NCBI GenBank assembly: GCA_019752635.1
Contig: JAIELX010000072.1
Span: 62,001-126,000 of the forward strand
Direction of reading: 5' to 3'
DNA: 64,000 nucleotides
Source: Candidatus Obscuribacterales bacterium
GTDB lineage: Bacteria > Cyanobacteriota > Vampirovibrionia > Obscuribacterales > Obscuribacteraceae
Shown here in pieces: positions 35,242-42,946 of this stretch (the stretch's first letter is position 1; every line of letters starts with the position of its first letter). The notes below the pieces were generated by a model. That model made no database searches. It saw only the letters and a program-made list of their open reading frames with translations, and was not told the DNA's origin. The translations under genes were made by a program, and so were the position numbers.

Positions 35242-35258
35242 ATACTATCAGGTAGTAT
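35242..35258. promoter_or_regulatory. Inverted repeat in the divergent promoter region between the DprE operon and rfbF
   Basis: ATACTA and TAGTAT are separated by TCAGG, 67 bases from one start codon and 110 from the other. Its central place in a divergent region fits an operator, or a weak hairpin followed by TTTTC on the plus strand. Confidence 0.35.
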
Positions 35259-35367
35259 TTTCAAGCGTTCGGTCTTTATTGGCAACTACACAACGTTTTA
35301 GAAGACCTAATCTGGCTAAAAGATTGTTCAGACTTCACTGATCATCATAAGCACGGGAGGCTCATTA

Positions 35368-36240
35368 GTGAAAGCGGTAATTCTTGCGGGTGGACTGGGA
35401 ACGCGGCTCAGTGAAGAGACGCAGGTCAAACCCAAACCAATGGTAGAGGTAGGCGGCAAGCCCATCCTCTGGCACATAATGAAGATTTATTCAGCTTTTG
35501 GCGTAAACGAATTTGTCGTATGCCTTGGTTATAAGGGTTACATGATCAAGGAATATTTCGCCAACTATTCGTTGCATTCCTCTGATGTCACTTTTGACCT
35601 GGCAAATAGAAGCGTTGAGTTTCACAACAATGGTTGCGACCCCTGGAAGGTCACATTGGTCGACACTGGTGACAGCACGATGACCGGCGGCCGATTGAAG
35701 CGCGCCAGACGCTTCATTGAGAACGAGACGTTCTGTCTTACATACGGTGACGGCGTCGCTGACGTCAACATCGGTCGCTTGCTTGAGTATCATCGCAACT
35801 CCGGTCGGATGGCCACAGTCACGGCTGTGCAGCCACCGGGACGATTCGGTTCCTTGTCGATGACCGGCGAACGCGTCGATGCCTTTGTCGAGAAGCCTGT
35901 TGGTGATGGTGGTTGGATTAACGCTGGATATTTTGTACTCGATCCGAAAGTGTTGGATCTTATTGAAGGCGACAACACAACTTGGGAAAACGAGCCTCTG
36001 GAAGCGCTTGCAAAACAAGGCCAGCTGCAGGCTTTCAAGCACACTGGATTCTGGCAGGCGATGGACACCCTTCGTGATTGCAAACAACTGAATTCACTTT
36101 GGGATCAGGGGCGCGCTCCCTGGAAGGTTTGGGAGCAAGGTTTGCCGCCCGGAGTCGAGGCCGACTTCACCCCCGGAGTCGAGCCGGAGCGAAAAGAGGC
36201 GCTGCGCACAATTTTGCCGGCGCAGACTATCACCAAGTAA
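35368..36240 (+). CDS. rfbF: Glucose-1-phosphate cytidylyltransferase
   Basis: A nucleotidyltransferase that makes CDP-glucose from CTP and glucose 1-phosphate. AVILAGGLGTRLSEETQVKP holds the nucleotide-binding signature at residues 3-22, and KPMVEVGGKPILWHIMKIY, YGDGVADVNI, EKPVGDGGWINAGYFVLDP and GFWQAMDTLRD are all RfbF-type. The E-E-T-x-x-K-P-K-P form separates it from RmlA and GalU. The start is GTG with GGAGG seven bases upstream. The length of 290 exceeds the usual 255-260 by a tail with a repeated P-G-V-E (PPGVEADFTPGVEPE). It feeds the RfbG-like dehydratase at 16292. A secreted-protein gene follows after 20 bases. Confidence 0.93.
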   Translation: MKAVILAGGLGTRLSEETQVKPKPMVEVGGKPILWHIMKIYSAFGVNEFVVCLGYKGYMIKEYFANYSLHSSDVTFDLANRSVEFHNNGCDPWKVTLVDTGDSTMTGGRLKRARRFIENETFCLTYGDGVADVNIGRLLEYHRNSGRMATVTAVQPPGRFGSLSMTGERVDAFVEKPVGDGGWINAGYFVLDPKVLDLIEGDNTTWENEPLEALAKQGQLQAFKHTGFWQAMDTLRDCKQLNSLWDQGRAPWKVWEQGLPPGVEADFTPGVEPERKEALRTILPAQTITK

Positions 36241-36260
36241 AATCGTCGTCAATTTAAAGA

Positions 36261-36905
36261 GTGGTACCAGTCGTGCATTTACGACCGAAAAACGGTGGCT
36301 TGGCAATCACGTGCTTTGTTGCACTTATGATTGGTTTGCTGCCGCTCTCTGCCGCGGATCTTTGTCAGTCTCGGCCGGTAAAGATCAACAACGCTGAATT
36401 TGTTCTGGTCGCCTCGGACAAATTTGTCGCCGGGGAGCCGGCTGAAATGGAGCTGCGAATCAAGAATCTTTCCACTGAGAAAGTGGCGTTTCCGCTTTTC
36501 GATACTGTGAAAATTGAGCTGAATGACAAGAAAGGCATGGCCGTCTCTTGTGGCGGCGGACGACGTGCTACCAGTATGTTGCCACCGCTAGTGGTTCCCG
36601 CCGGTGAAACTGGAGTGGCTAAATTCAAGGCATATGCCACCGCCGATTCTTCCGGCGTGAGATTCAACTTTGAGGATGGCACCGGTACCATCTGCGTCTC
36701 CCGAGCAGTCAAGCCCGGAGCGCTTCGTGCGAACCTGACATACTCGAACAGGTCTACCGGCGTCAAACCTGCTGTTGCAGCGCGAATCTGGTCCGGCGAT
36801 GCTGCTACCGAAGATGTCGAAATCAATTTGAGTGATGGCTCTGAGGCTGAAAAGCCCGCTCTGCCAGGCTCTGACGGCTCCGCTGCGCCTGGATTTGGTC
36901 CGTGA
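36261..36905 (+). CDS. Secreted beta-sandwich protein, function unknown
   Basis: A signal peptide (GGLAITCFVALMIGLLPLSAA) is followed by about 150 residues of alternating strands. The core (INNAEFVLVASDKFVAGEPA, then MELRIKNLSTEKVAFPLFD, LVVPAGETGVAKFKA) has the look of an immunoglobulin-like or BsuPI-inhibitor-like fold: strand, G-E-P, N-L-S, V-P-A-G-E. Two cysteines could pair (CGGG and TICVS). The tail is acidic and Pro/Gly-rich. The start is GTG 36261 or GTG 36273; neither has a strong ribosome site, but it lies 20 bases after rfbF and is probably co-transcribed. No family is recognised with confidence. Confidence 0.65.
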   Translation: MVPVVHLRPKNGGLAITCFVALMIGLLPLSAADLCQSRPVKINNAEFVLVASDKFVAGEPAEMELRIKNLSTEKVAFPLFDTVKIELNDKKGMAVSCGGGRRATSMLPPLVVPAGETGVAKFKAYATADSSGVRFNFEDGTGTICVSRAVKPGALRANLTYSNRSTGVKPAVAARIWSGDAATEDVEINLSDGSEAEKPALPGSDGSAAPGFGP

Positions 36906-37054
36906 TCCGGATTGTGCCGTACAGGAGATAAAAGGTTCGCGGCGTGGATTTTTGTCGACTGCCCAGTTTACCCTTAGGATTGATGCATTCGCACGATGCC
37001 GCTCGTTGACCGACCGGCTTCAGGGGGCTGTGAGTACTCTAAGTACAGTAAGTA

Positions 37055-38653
37055 CTAATTGACTTTGGTAGTTTTTTGAGTGGTGCTGCTGCTCAGGCTT
37101 TGACCGGTGGAGAAAAGTGAGCGATAGAGCTTTTCCTTGTCCGCCTTGTCCGATTCTTCTGTTCTTCTTTCCACATTATGTTGAAGCTTCTCAATCACAG
37201 GCGGCGGAGCGGCGTCGCCGCAGAATGTTTTCCAAACCTGAATGATTATTTGTGCAGCGGTCATTCGCGGTCGGGTGCGCATTTGTTGGCACCAGGTCTT
37301 CGCGCGGAATTCAAAGGAGTGAATATAGAGAAGATCGCAGAGATTGCGGTGATATCCGTGCAGCAAGTCTGTAAAGTCTCGCATCGATTGCTCAGGATTT
37401 CGTCTGTAAAGTGAATCGTTGGCTCTGGCTTTAAATCGGGCTCTCGCCAACTCGTACGTCCCGACTGCTTGTCGGCAGATTACAGCGCGCTCGAATGCTT
37501 GCATCACCTTCTCGCGCGCATTTACACCGTATTGCAGGCGTTTGTTTTCGTCTTGTATTAGCTCGATCAATGCGTCGGCGATAGCATCCGCATCGGCCGG
37601 AGGCACAACAATACCTGTGTGTCCATGCGTCACGTATTCTTTGGTGCCTCCAGCCGAGCTGCCGATCACGGGCTTGCCTGAGGCCATGGCCTCTAGTACT
37701 GTATATGGTGCGTTTTCGTATAGCGACGGCACAACGCAGATGTCTGCCGATCGGTAGTATGCCGGCATCTTGTCCAGCGGAACATGGCTGACGAAGGTTA
37801 CGGAGTCGAGGCAGCCGGCATCGGACAGTTGCTGCTTTAAGGAAGCCAGTACGGAAGTTTTACCCGGTCCGGTCATGGTGTCGGCACCAACCACTATGAA
37901 TTCGACATTTTGGTGGCTCTTGAGTACTTTCGGAATTGCGCCCAACAAATAGGTTACGCCCTTGCGTTCCTCAAGTCTTCCGGCAAAAAACACTTTGATT
38001 TTTTCGTTCTTTACCAGTGCGCGCGGCCCGTCCGGCGAAAACTTGTTTGCATCGACAGGATTTCGTACTATGCAAATTTCTTCACGCTTTGCTCCGCAGT
38101 CACGAGCGACATAGTCAGCTAGATCTTCGCTGGGAGATGATAGGACGTCGGCTTCGAGCATGGGCAGGCGTTCCAATATCGCAACCAGATTTTGGTCGAA
38201 GGAGGGTTTGAGATTGTGGTAACGCTCCACTATGAATTTTGAGTGGGGCGTGTGTAGACGAACCACCAGAGGACAAATGCCGGTCAACGCAGGAAAGAGT
38301 GCTTCGGCTAAGTGTTCGGGGGCTTCCACGACGTCGAACGGGTTTGCTGAATGCACTTCCAGAAATTTGCGCCACAGAGCCAGTCCGCATTTGAGTACGT
38401 AATGACTGTAGGGTAAGGAGATCCATATCGTTCCCAGTTCGTAGAGAAGATTGCTCCAGGGCGCCCTATGAACTGTGACATTGTTTGCAGAAGAAGGCGG
38501 CGGATCAGTGTGCACGTCTGCGGCCGTTAGGGCGATGACTTCAACGTCGTGACCGGCTTCACGAAGCGCCTTCGCGTGTTGGAAAGTGTAGGCGCCTATA
38601 CCCCCCCAACCAGTTTCCGGTGGATATTCTCGTGATATCAGGCAAATGCGCAT
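37055..38653 (-). CDS. GT4-family glycosyltransferase with extra C-terminal helical domain
   Basis: A GT-B fold retaining transferase. The N-terminal domain has MRICLISREYPPETGWGGIG and DVVEAPEHLAEALF. The C-terminal domain has IVRNPVDANKFSPDGP near residue 205, FFAGRLEERKGVTYLL and ENAPYTVLEAMASGKPVIG near residue 325, where the E-x7-E pair binds the donor nucleotide. The core ends by about residue 420; the extra 110 residues are helical, basic and of unknown role. A membrane role is not obvious. It is downstream of, and in the same direction as, the SGNH-like gene with 42 bases between. It is the only GT4 enzyme seen here; donor unknown. Confidence 0.92.
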   Translation of the reverse strand: MRICLISREYPPETGWGGIGAYTFQHAKALREAGHDVEVIALTAADVHTDPPPSSANNVTVHRAPWSNLLYELGTIWISLPYSHYVLKCGLALWRKFLEVHSANPFDVVEAPEHLAEALFPALTGICPLVVRLHTPHSKFIVERYHNLKPSFDQNLVAILERLPMLEADVLSSPSEDLADYVARDCGAKREEICIVRNPVDANKFSPDGPRALVKNEKIKVFFAGRLEERKGVTYLLGAIPKVLKSHQNVEFIVVGADTMTGPGKTSVLASLKQQLSDAGCLDSVTFVSHVPLDKMPAYYRSADICVVPSLYENAPYTVLEAMASGKPVIGSSAGGTKEYVTHGHTGIVVPPADADAIADALIELIQDENKRLQYGVNAREKVMQAFERAVICRQAVGTYELARARFKARANDSLYRRNPEQSMRDFTDLLHGYHRNLCDLLYIHSFEFRAKTWCQQMRTRPRMTAAQIIIQVWKTFCGDAAPPPVIEKLQHNVERRTEESDKADKEKLYRSLFSTGQSLSSSTTQKTTKVN

Positions 38654-38695
38654 GGTCTTTTCCGTTTCGTGTAATCGGGGTACTTGAGTTTGAGG

Positions 38696-39970
38696 CTACT
38701 GCACATTGTTGTGAGACATTGACGCAAGTCTTCGTTGTTGTATTTGGGTCAGGAGTTCTTCGATCATTTTTTTCGCGCCGTAGCCGGATAGATGGACAGT
38801 ATCGAGAAAGTCTTTCTCATCAAAAATTTTGACGGTCTCAAAATCAACTAAAGGTACTGCGCTTTTGCTGCAGATTGATTTAAGATCGCTTAGATATTTT
38901 TCGCGTAGGCCCGGGGTGCTAAGGGTTTTGTTGCCGTCGGACACAGGCATGTTTACAAGCACGAGGTTGATGTCGCTTTGCTTGCAAAGTTCGATAATCT
39001 TTGTGAGCTCGCACATTTCCTGCTGGAGCTTGTTGTAGTTTGGCGGATTGTATCGGGTTGGATAGTCCAGCACTGCCAGGTTGCTTGAAGGCGTGTTCGG
39101 TTCAGCAGCTTCCACCGCTACTACCGACCGAGATGTTTTTGCTTTTGGCCGCAGGTCCGCGCCATTTTGAATCGCCGCGGCGGCTTGCGGTGCTGCCGCT
39201 ACCGGCGTGATCTTCGCTTTCGCTGCTCGTTCCATGGCAATGGCCGAGAACGCTCGCTCCATGTTTGTTTGCCGTCTGAAGTCGCGACAGAGCCAGCTCT
39301 CAATCATAAGGTGAAATTGATCGCGCAGTCGATAGACTTCTGATAGCGAGGAAAGCGCCAGCGCCGTTCTTGCTTCCGGTTTCGGTACAATATCTACATT
39401 GTTTACCAGATATCTTGCGTCGCAAAGGGCCTTAAATGCCGGCGTTTCACCCGGTGGCGGATTGATGTTGTCGACAAAGTCGCGCAGTCCTACTCCGTAA
39501 ATCAAAAGCGATGGCTGTTTTTTGCTGTCCGCTATGCGGCTTAGCAGCAGCCGAGCATCTGAGGGCATGCAAGCTGCGGTGGTGAAATTGAAAACGTCCA
39601 GCTCTTTGCCAAATTTTCGCTGGATCTGCGAGCGAAAGTAATTTGCTTCGGGATAGGACTGAATCAAATTAAGACCGTGTTTTTCCGTCTCGCTGACTAT
39701 GGCTTTTGAAAGTTGCTCGCCTTCGCTATAGTAAAATGCGCACATGGGCAAGGATGAGCCGAGCAGCATTACGCTTGGCGGCTCGGGCCGGTTTTTGAGT
39801 TGGTCGAATTTATATTTGAGCGCCGATTCGGACAACTGCAATGCTGGAATTTGACTATGAGGGACTGCTTTAAGCGGATGAAGCAAGCCGGCGGCGTAGT
39901 TGGTTGCCGCCAGGAAAAGCATCGTCCACAAGAACGTGCTGCTGCTTATACGTGTCCAGAGTTTCTTCAC
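38696..39970 (-). CDS. Membrane-anchored SGNH-hydrolase-like protein (AlgX/AlgJ/DUF1574 type)
   Basis: An N-terminal membrane span (FLWTMLFLAATNYAAGLL) is followed by an SGNH-like domain. VMLLGSSLPMCAFY near residue 70 has the Ser in a G-S-S form, FNFTTAACMPSDARLLLSRI is block II-like, YGVGLRDFVDN stands for block III, and DTVHLSGYGAKKM near residue 390 carries the Asp-His pair. So the triad is likely complete. A low-complexity Ala-rich insert (about residues 245-290) separates the halves. Such proteins add or remove acyl groups on exported polysaccharide. The start is GTG at 39970. It heads a two-gene operon with the GT4 enzyme and may act with the acyltransferase at 2839. Confidence 0.8.
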   Translation of the reverse strand: MKKLWTRISSSTFLWTMLFLAATNYAAGLLHPLKAVPHSQIPALQLSESALKYKFDQLKNRPEPPSVMLLGSSLPMCAFYYSEGEQLSKAIVSETEKHGLNLIQSYPEANYFRSQIQRKFGKELDVFNFTTAACMPSDARLLLSRIADSKKQPSLLIYGVGLRDFVDNINPPPGETPAFKALCDARYLVNNVDIVPKPEARTALALSSLSEVYRLRDQFHLMIESWLCRDFRRQTNMERAFSAIAMERAAKAKITPVAAAPQAAAAIQNGADLRPKAKTSRSVVAVEAAEPNTPSSNLAVLDYPTRYNPPNYNKLQQEMCELTKIIELCKQSDINLVLVNMPVSDGNKTLSTPGLREKYLSDLKSICSKSAVPLVDFETVKIFDEKDFLDTVHLSGYGAKKMIEELLTQIQQRRLASMSHNNVQ

Positions 39971-40438
39971 TTACCCTTGTGCTTTTGCCGAAAGCCATTG
40001 CTAAACGGCGGTTCTGGGAATTCGCGCGCACAACTCTATGGTTGCGTAATTGACACATGTAAAGATATCAGTAAGGTTCATTTATGACCTTGCCAATCTT
40101 TTAGATTTCAATATGAATCTATTCTTTTGAACCGGCGCAACTTTAGTTCAAGTCGGGGCACGGTATCCGGTTCTCTAGAGTGCCGCTGCTACAGCATTTG
40201 TCGAGCGGCGCCGAAGCAGCTGCTTGCCAGATTAGTTGTCGCTCATTGTGGCTTTGGCTTAACGAGAACCACTCCTGAGTAATCCCTAAAGGTTCGCGTT
40301 GACAGCTTTGGTAAGATTGCCAAGTTGTGTGTGCGCGCAGGCGCGGAACCAGCTCTACGCGGTGTAAAGCCACGTATGGCGAGAGTATACGGGTTTCGCA
40401 GTCCATGCGCCAAGCAGAAGCGCTTGCAAGGGATGAAA
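39971..40438. other. Divergent intergenic region of 468 bases
   Basis: It separates the SGNH-like gene from the large membrane-protein operon. Overlapping short frames on both strands have no domain, and the in-frame extension of the membrane-protein gene into it is not family-like. An A/T-rich stem (TAGATT...AATCTA, 40102-40121) followed by TTCTTTT is present; in a divergent region it may be part of a promoter instead of a terminator. No clear -35/-10 pair was found. Confidence 0.5.
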
Positions 40439-42943
40439 ATGGGAACTGCTGCACCGGAGAAAACTGAGAACGCCTTTGCTGCGTTACCTTTTCGTGCAGC
40501 CACTTTTCAGGACAAACTTTTTGCATTTTTAGCCCATCCTGCGTTGCATGCAGTAATCCTCATTGGGTTGGTGCTCGCATGCTTCGGCAGGACAATCGGA
40601 AGCTACTTTCTGGCAGATGATATCGGTCAGGTAAAGTACATTTCGGCGATTTGGTCCGGGAATCTGAATTTGTTGTGGTCCAATTTCACCGGCAACTACA
40701 TGCAGATTGCCGGTATGAGCGTTTTTAGACCGATGTTGCTAATGACACTGGTTCTGGATTATGGGCTCTGGCATGCGAACGCTGCCGGATACTACGCTTC
40801 GAATTTGTTCTATTTTGCCGCCGATGCGGTCCTGCTATATCTGACTTTGTGCGAACTGGCCGCACCGAGCGGAAAGGTGCGTGCACGATTCGCAGCGCTA
40901 TTCGGTAGTGCATTGTTTGCTGTCAGCCCGCTTCATTGTGAAAGCATTTCCTGGGTAGTCGGGCGTGTTGATTCTGCTTGTTGTTTCTTTTATTTGTCCA
41001 GCCTACTTTGTTTCCTTCGCTCGCGGCGGTCTGTAGCATTTGGTTGGCGCGCCGCCGGGGTTGCTCTTTTTTGGCTGGCAATTACCACCAAAGAGATGGC
41101 GATTGGGTTGCCTGTTCTTTTATTCGGAATTGCCGCCGTTAGTTTTCAGTCTGCCGGCGGAGGCCTGAGCCTTGTCGAACGAGTGAAGGCCGGTTGGCAA
41201 TTCAGCCGTTCGATCTGGCTCTCCACCGCGATCTATTTTGTGGTGAGGTATCTGACTTTGGGCACATTGCTGGGCGGCTACACTGGTTCCATCGGCGCTA
41301 CCCAGGGGGACAACGCGATAACTCGTTGGCTGGACGGCGACACCGTTCATCGATTGTTGTTTCCTTTCGCTCACGATGTTTTCTCTAGCACAAGCATGGC
41401 TCCGACATTTCTGCTCGTCGGCTACGCTACGTGTGCTGCTCTGATTCTGGTTCGGTTGCTCTCCGGCGGCATGAGCTGGCGCCTTCTGGCAATATTGTCA
41501 GGGTGGGCGATTACAGCGATGGTTCCAATCTACAAATTGTGGGGCATTGGTTACAATCTGGAAGGCGCCCGTTTCTGTTTCTTCCTTTCGCTTTCACTCA
41601 GCGCGATACTACCGCTGATACTACTAGCTCCCAATAGCCATTTGCCGGCGAAACTGCAACGCAGGCTAGACGCGGTTGCTGCTGTCGCTCTCACCGCGCT
41701 GGTATGCGTCTTCGCGAAAACGGCTTACGTGACTAATCTTGTCTGGGTGCATGCTGGAAAGGAAGTTCGTGCTGTCTGCGAGTCTGCCAATCGGCTGAAC
41801 TCCGCAAGTCCCGGTGACAAGAAGATGATTTTGCTCGGCGTGCCGAAGGAGCATTGCGGGGCTCACATGATTTTGAACGGCGATACCTTGAAAATGATGT
41901 TGGGGCGGCCTCTCAACTCCAGCGAGGCGTGGCCGCGATTTATTACCTTCGACCCCTTGTTGTTCGGACCGGATCAATACGTTAACGCTTCGCGTTTTCG
42001 TCGCTCGCTAGTTGATGCAAATGTAGTGCCTTGCGCATTTGTCTGGTCCTCGAGGGCAAAGAAGTTTGAGCCTGTGAGCTTCGATGCTCTCGACCACTCA
42101 GCGCCCGACCTCTCGTTTCTCACCCCCGGAGGCGGGGACTTTCCGCCCGCTTCCAATGCGCTTTTGTCAAAACATGCAATTGGAAAGGCTCTTCCCTATG
42201 CAGACGGGCATGCTGAATTTTCAATGGAGCCGACCGGCGTGACCGCAACTTGCGTATTGGCTGGTGATGGACTTCGGCTGTCCGGCGTTAGCATCAATCC
42301 GCTTAATTACGATTTTCTTGAGTTCCAGTATCTGGCACCGTCTGCGGCGCCATTGCGATTCACTGCCAAATGGAAGTCCGCTGATGCTTCTACTCTCAGC
42401 GAGGAAGTACTGCCTGGCTGCGTTGCCTACAGGAACTGCCTTGCCACGAGTGATGACGGCGCACAGTGGCAGACGGCCCGCATTCGTCTGTCGAAGCAGT
42501 GGCGATGGTTTGCCTCGCGAGCGATAGGTGAGTTGCAGTTGCTCTTGCCTCCTGTTAAGCAGATTGCTATTCGAGACGTTAAAGTTGTGCCTGCACGCCA
42601 AGTGGTTCCGACATTGATCGGTACCGGCGTTGAGAGTTCGGTGGGATGTTTGCCCTTTGTCGATGGAATGCCTTTGCAAGTCAACGCTGTGGATGTACCC
42701 GGTGCAAGGGCATTGCAGCTGGAGATTTCAAAATGCAACTACTTCTTCGACAATTACGAAGAAGCCAACGAGCAGTCTGCAGTGCAAGTTGTTCGGAAAG
42801 TGGAGAAGCTGTCAGGTGCGATCAGTTTGAGCAAACACGAGTGTGCCGAACCTGGTTACTACCAGATAAGGATTAGAGCCCTGGGAGACAACGCCGAACC
42901 AATCGGCGAGTACTCCGACCCCGTCACTGTAATTCGGAACTGA
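40439..42943 (+). CDS. Large GT-C-like membrane glycosyltransferase with C-terminal beta domain
   Basis: The first half resembles TMTC/PMT-like GT-C transferases: YFLADDIGQVKYI near residue 60 has the acidic pair expected in the first exterior loop, VFRPMLLMTLVLDYGLW, then LFAVSPLHCESISWVVGRVDSACC, matching the H-P-x-x-x-E-x-V-x-W-x-x-x-R-x-D pattern of this family. About ten spans end near residue 440. The rest is an exterior beta-rich part probably binding a polymer. ATG 40439 has AAGGG six bases upstream, so I reject the 38-codon extension. The next gene starts three bases after the stop. It would use a polyprenyl-phosphate sugar. Confidence 0.82.
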   Translation: MGTAAPEKTENAFAALPFRAATFQDKLFAFLAHPALHAVILIGLVLACFGRTIGSYFLADDIGQVKYISAIWSGNLNLLWSNFTGNYMQIAGMSVFRPMLLMTLVLDYGLWHANAAGYYASNLFYFAADAVLLYLTLCELAAPSGKVRARFAALFGSALFAVSPLHCESISWVVGRVDSACCFFYLSSLLCFLRSRRSVAFGWRAAGVALFWLAITTKEMAIGLPVLLFGIAAVSFQSAGGGLSLVERVKAGWQFSRSIWLSTAIYFVVRYLTLGTLLGGYTGSIGATQGDNAITRWLDGDTVHRLLFPFAHDVFSSTSMAPTFLLVGYATCAALILVRLLSGGMSWRLLAILSGWAITAMVPIYKLWGIGYNLEGARFCFFLSLSLSAILPLILLAPNSHLPAKLQRRLDAVAAVALTALVCVFAKTAYVTNLVWVHAGKEVRAVCESANRLNSASPGDKKMILLGVPKEHCGAHMILNGDTLKMMLGRPLNSSEAWPRFITFDPLLFGPDQYVNASRFRRSLVDANVVPCAFVWSSRAKKFEPVSFDALDHSAPDLSFLTPGGGDFPPASNALLSKHAIGKALPYADGHAEFSMEPTGVTATCVLAGDGLRLSGVSINPLNYDFLEFQYLAPSAAPLRFTAKWKSADASTLSEEVLPGCVAYRNCLATSDDGAQWQTARIRLSKQWRWFASRAIGELQLLLPPVKQIAIRDVKVVPARQVVPTLIGTGVESSVGCLPFVDGMPLQVNAVDVPGARALQLEISKCNYFFDNYEEANEQSAVQVVRKVEKLSGAISLSKHECAEPGYYQIRIRALGDNAEPIGEYSDPVTVIRN
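42132..42150. repeat. Degenerate copy of the palindromic element (in coding sequence)
   Basis: GCGGGGACTTTCCGCCCGC shares the right arm and following CT with the two exact copies at 18178 and 46065. It is read as GGDFPPAS, in the same frame as the NAGVPPAS copy in the YfhO-like protein. Confidence 0.5.
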
Positions 42944-42946
42944 TTT

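Noticed and set aside
35491..36087. 198-codon minus-strand open frame inside rfbF
   Set aside because: It is the antisense shadow of a conserved cytidylyltransferase and has no recognisable motif.
40102..40121. A/T-rich stem followed by TTCTTTT, possible terminator
   Set aside because: It lies between two divergent genes, where no transcript should end, and the stem is weak.
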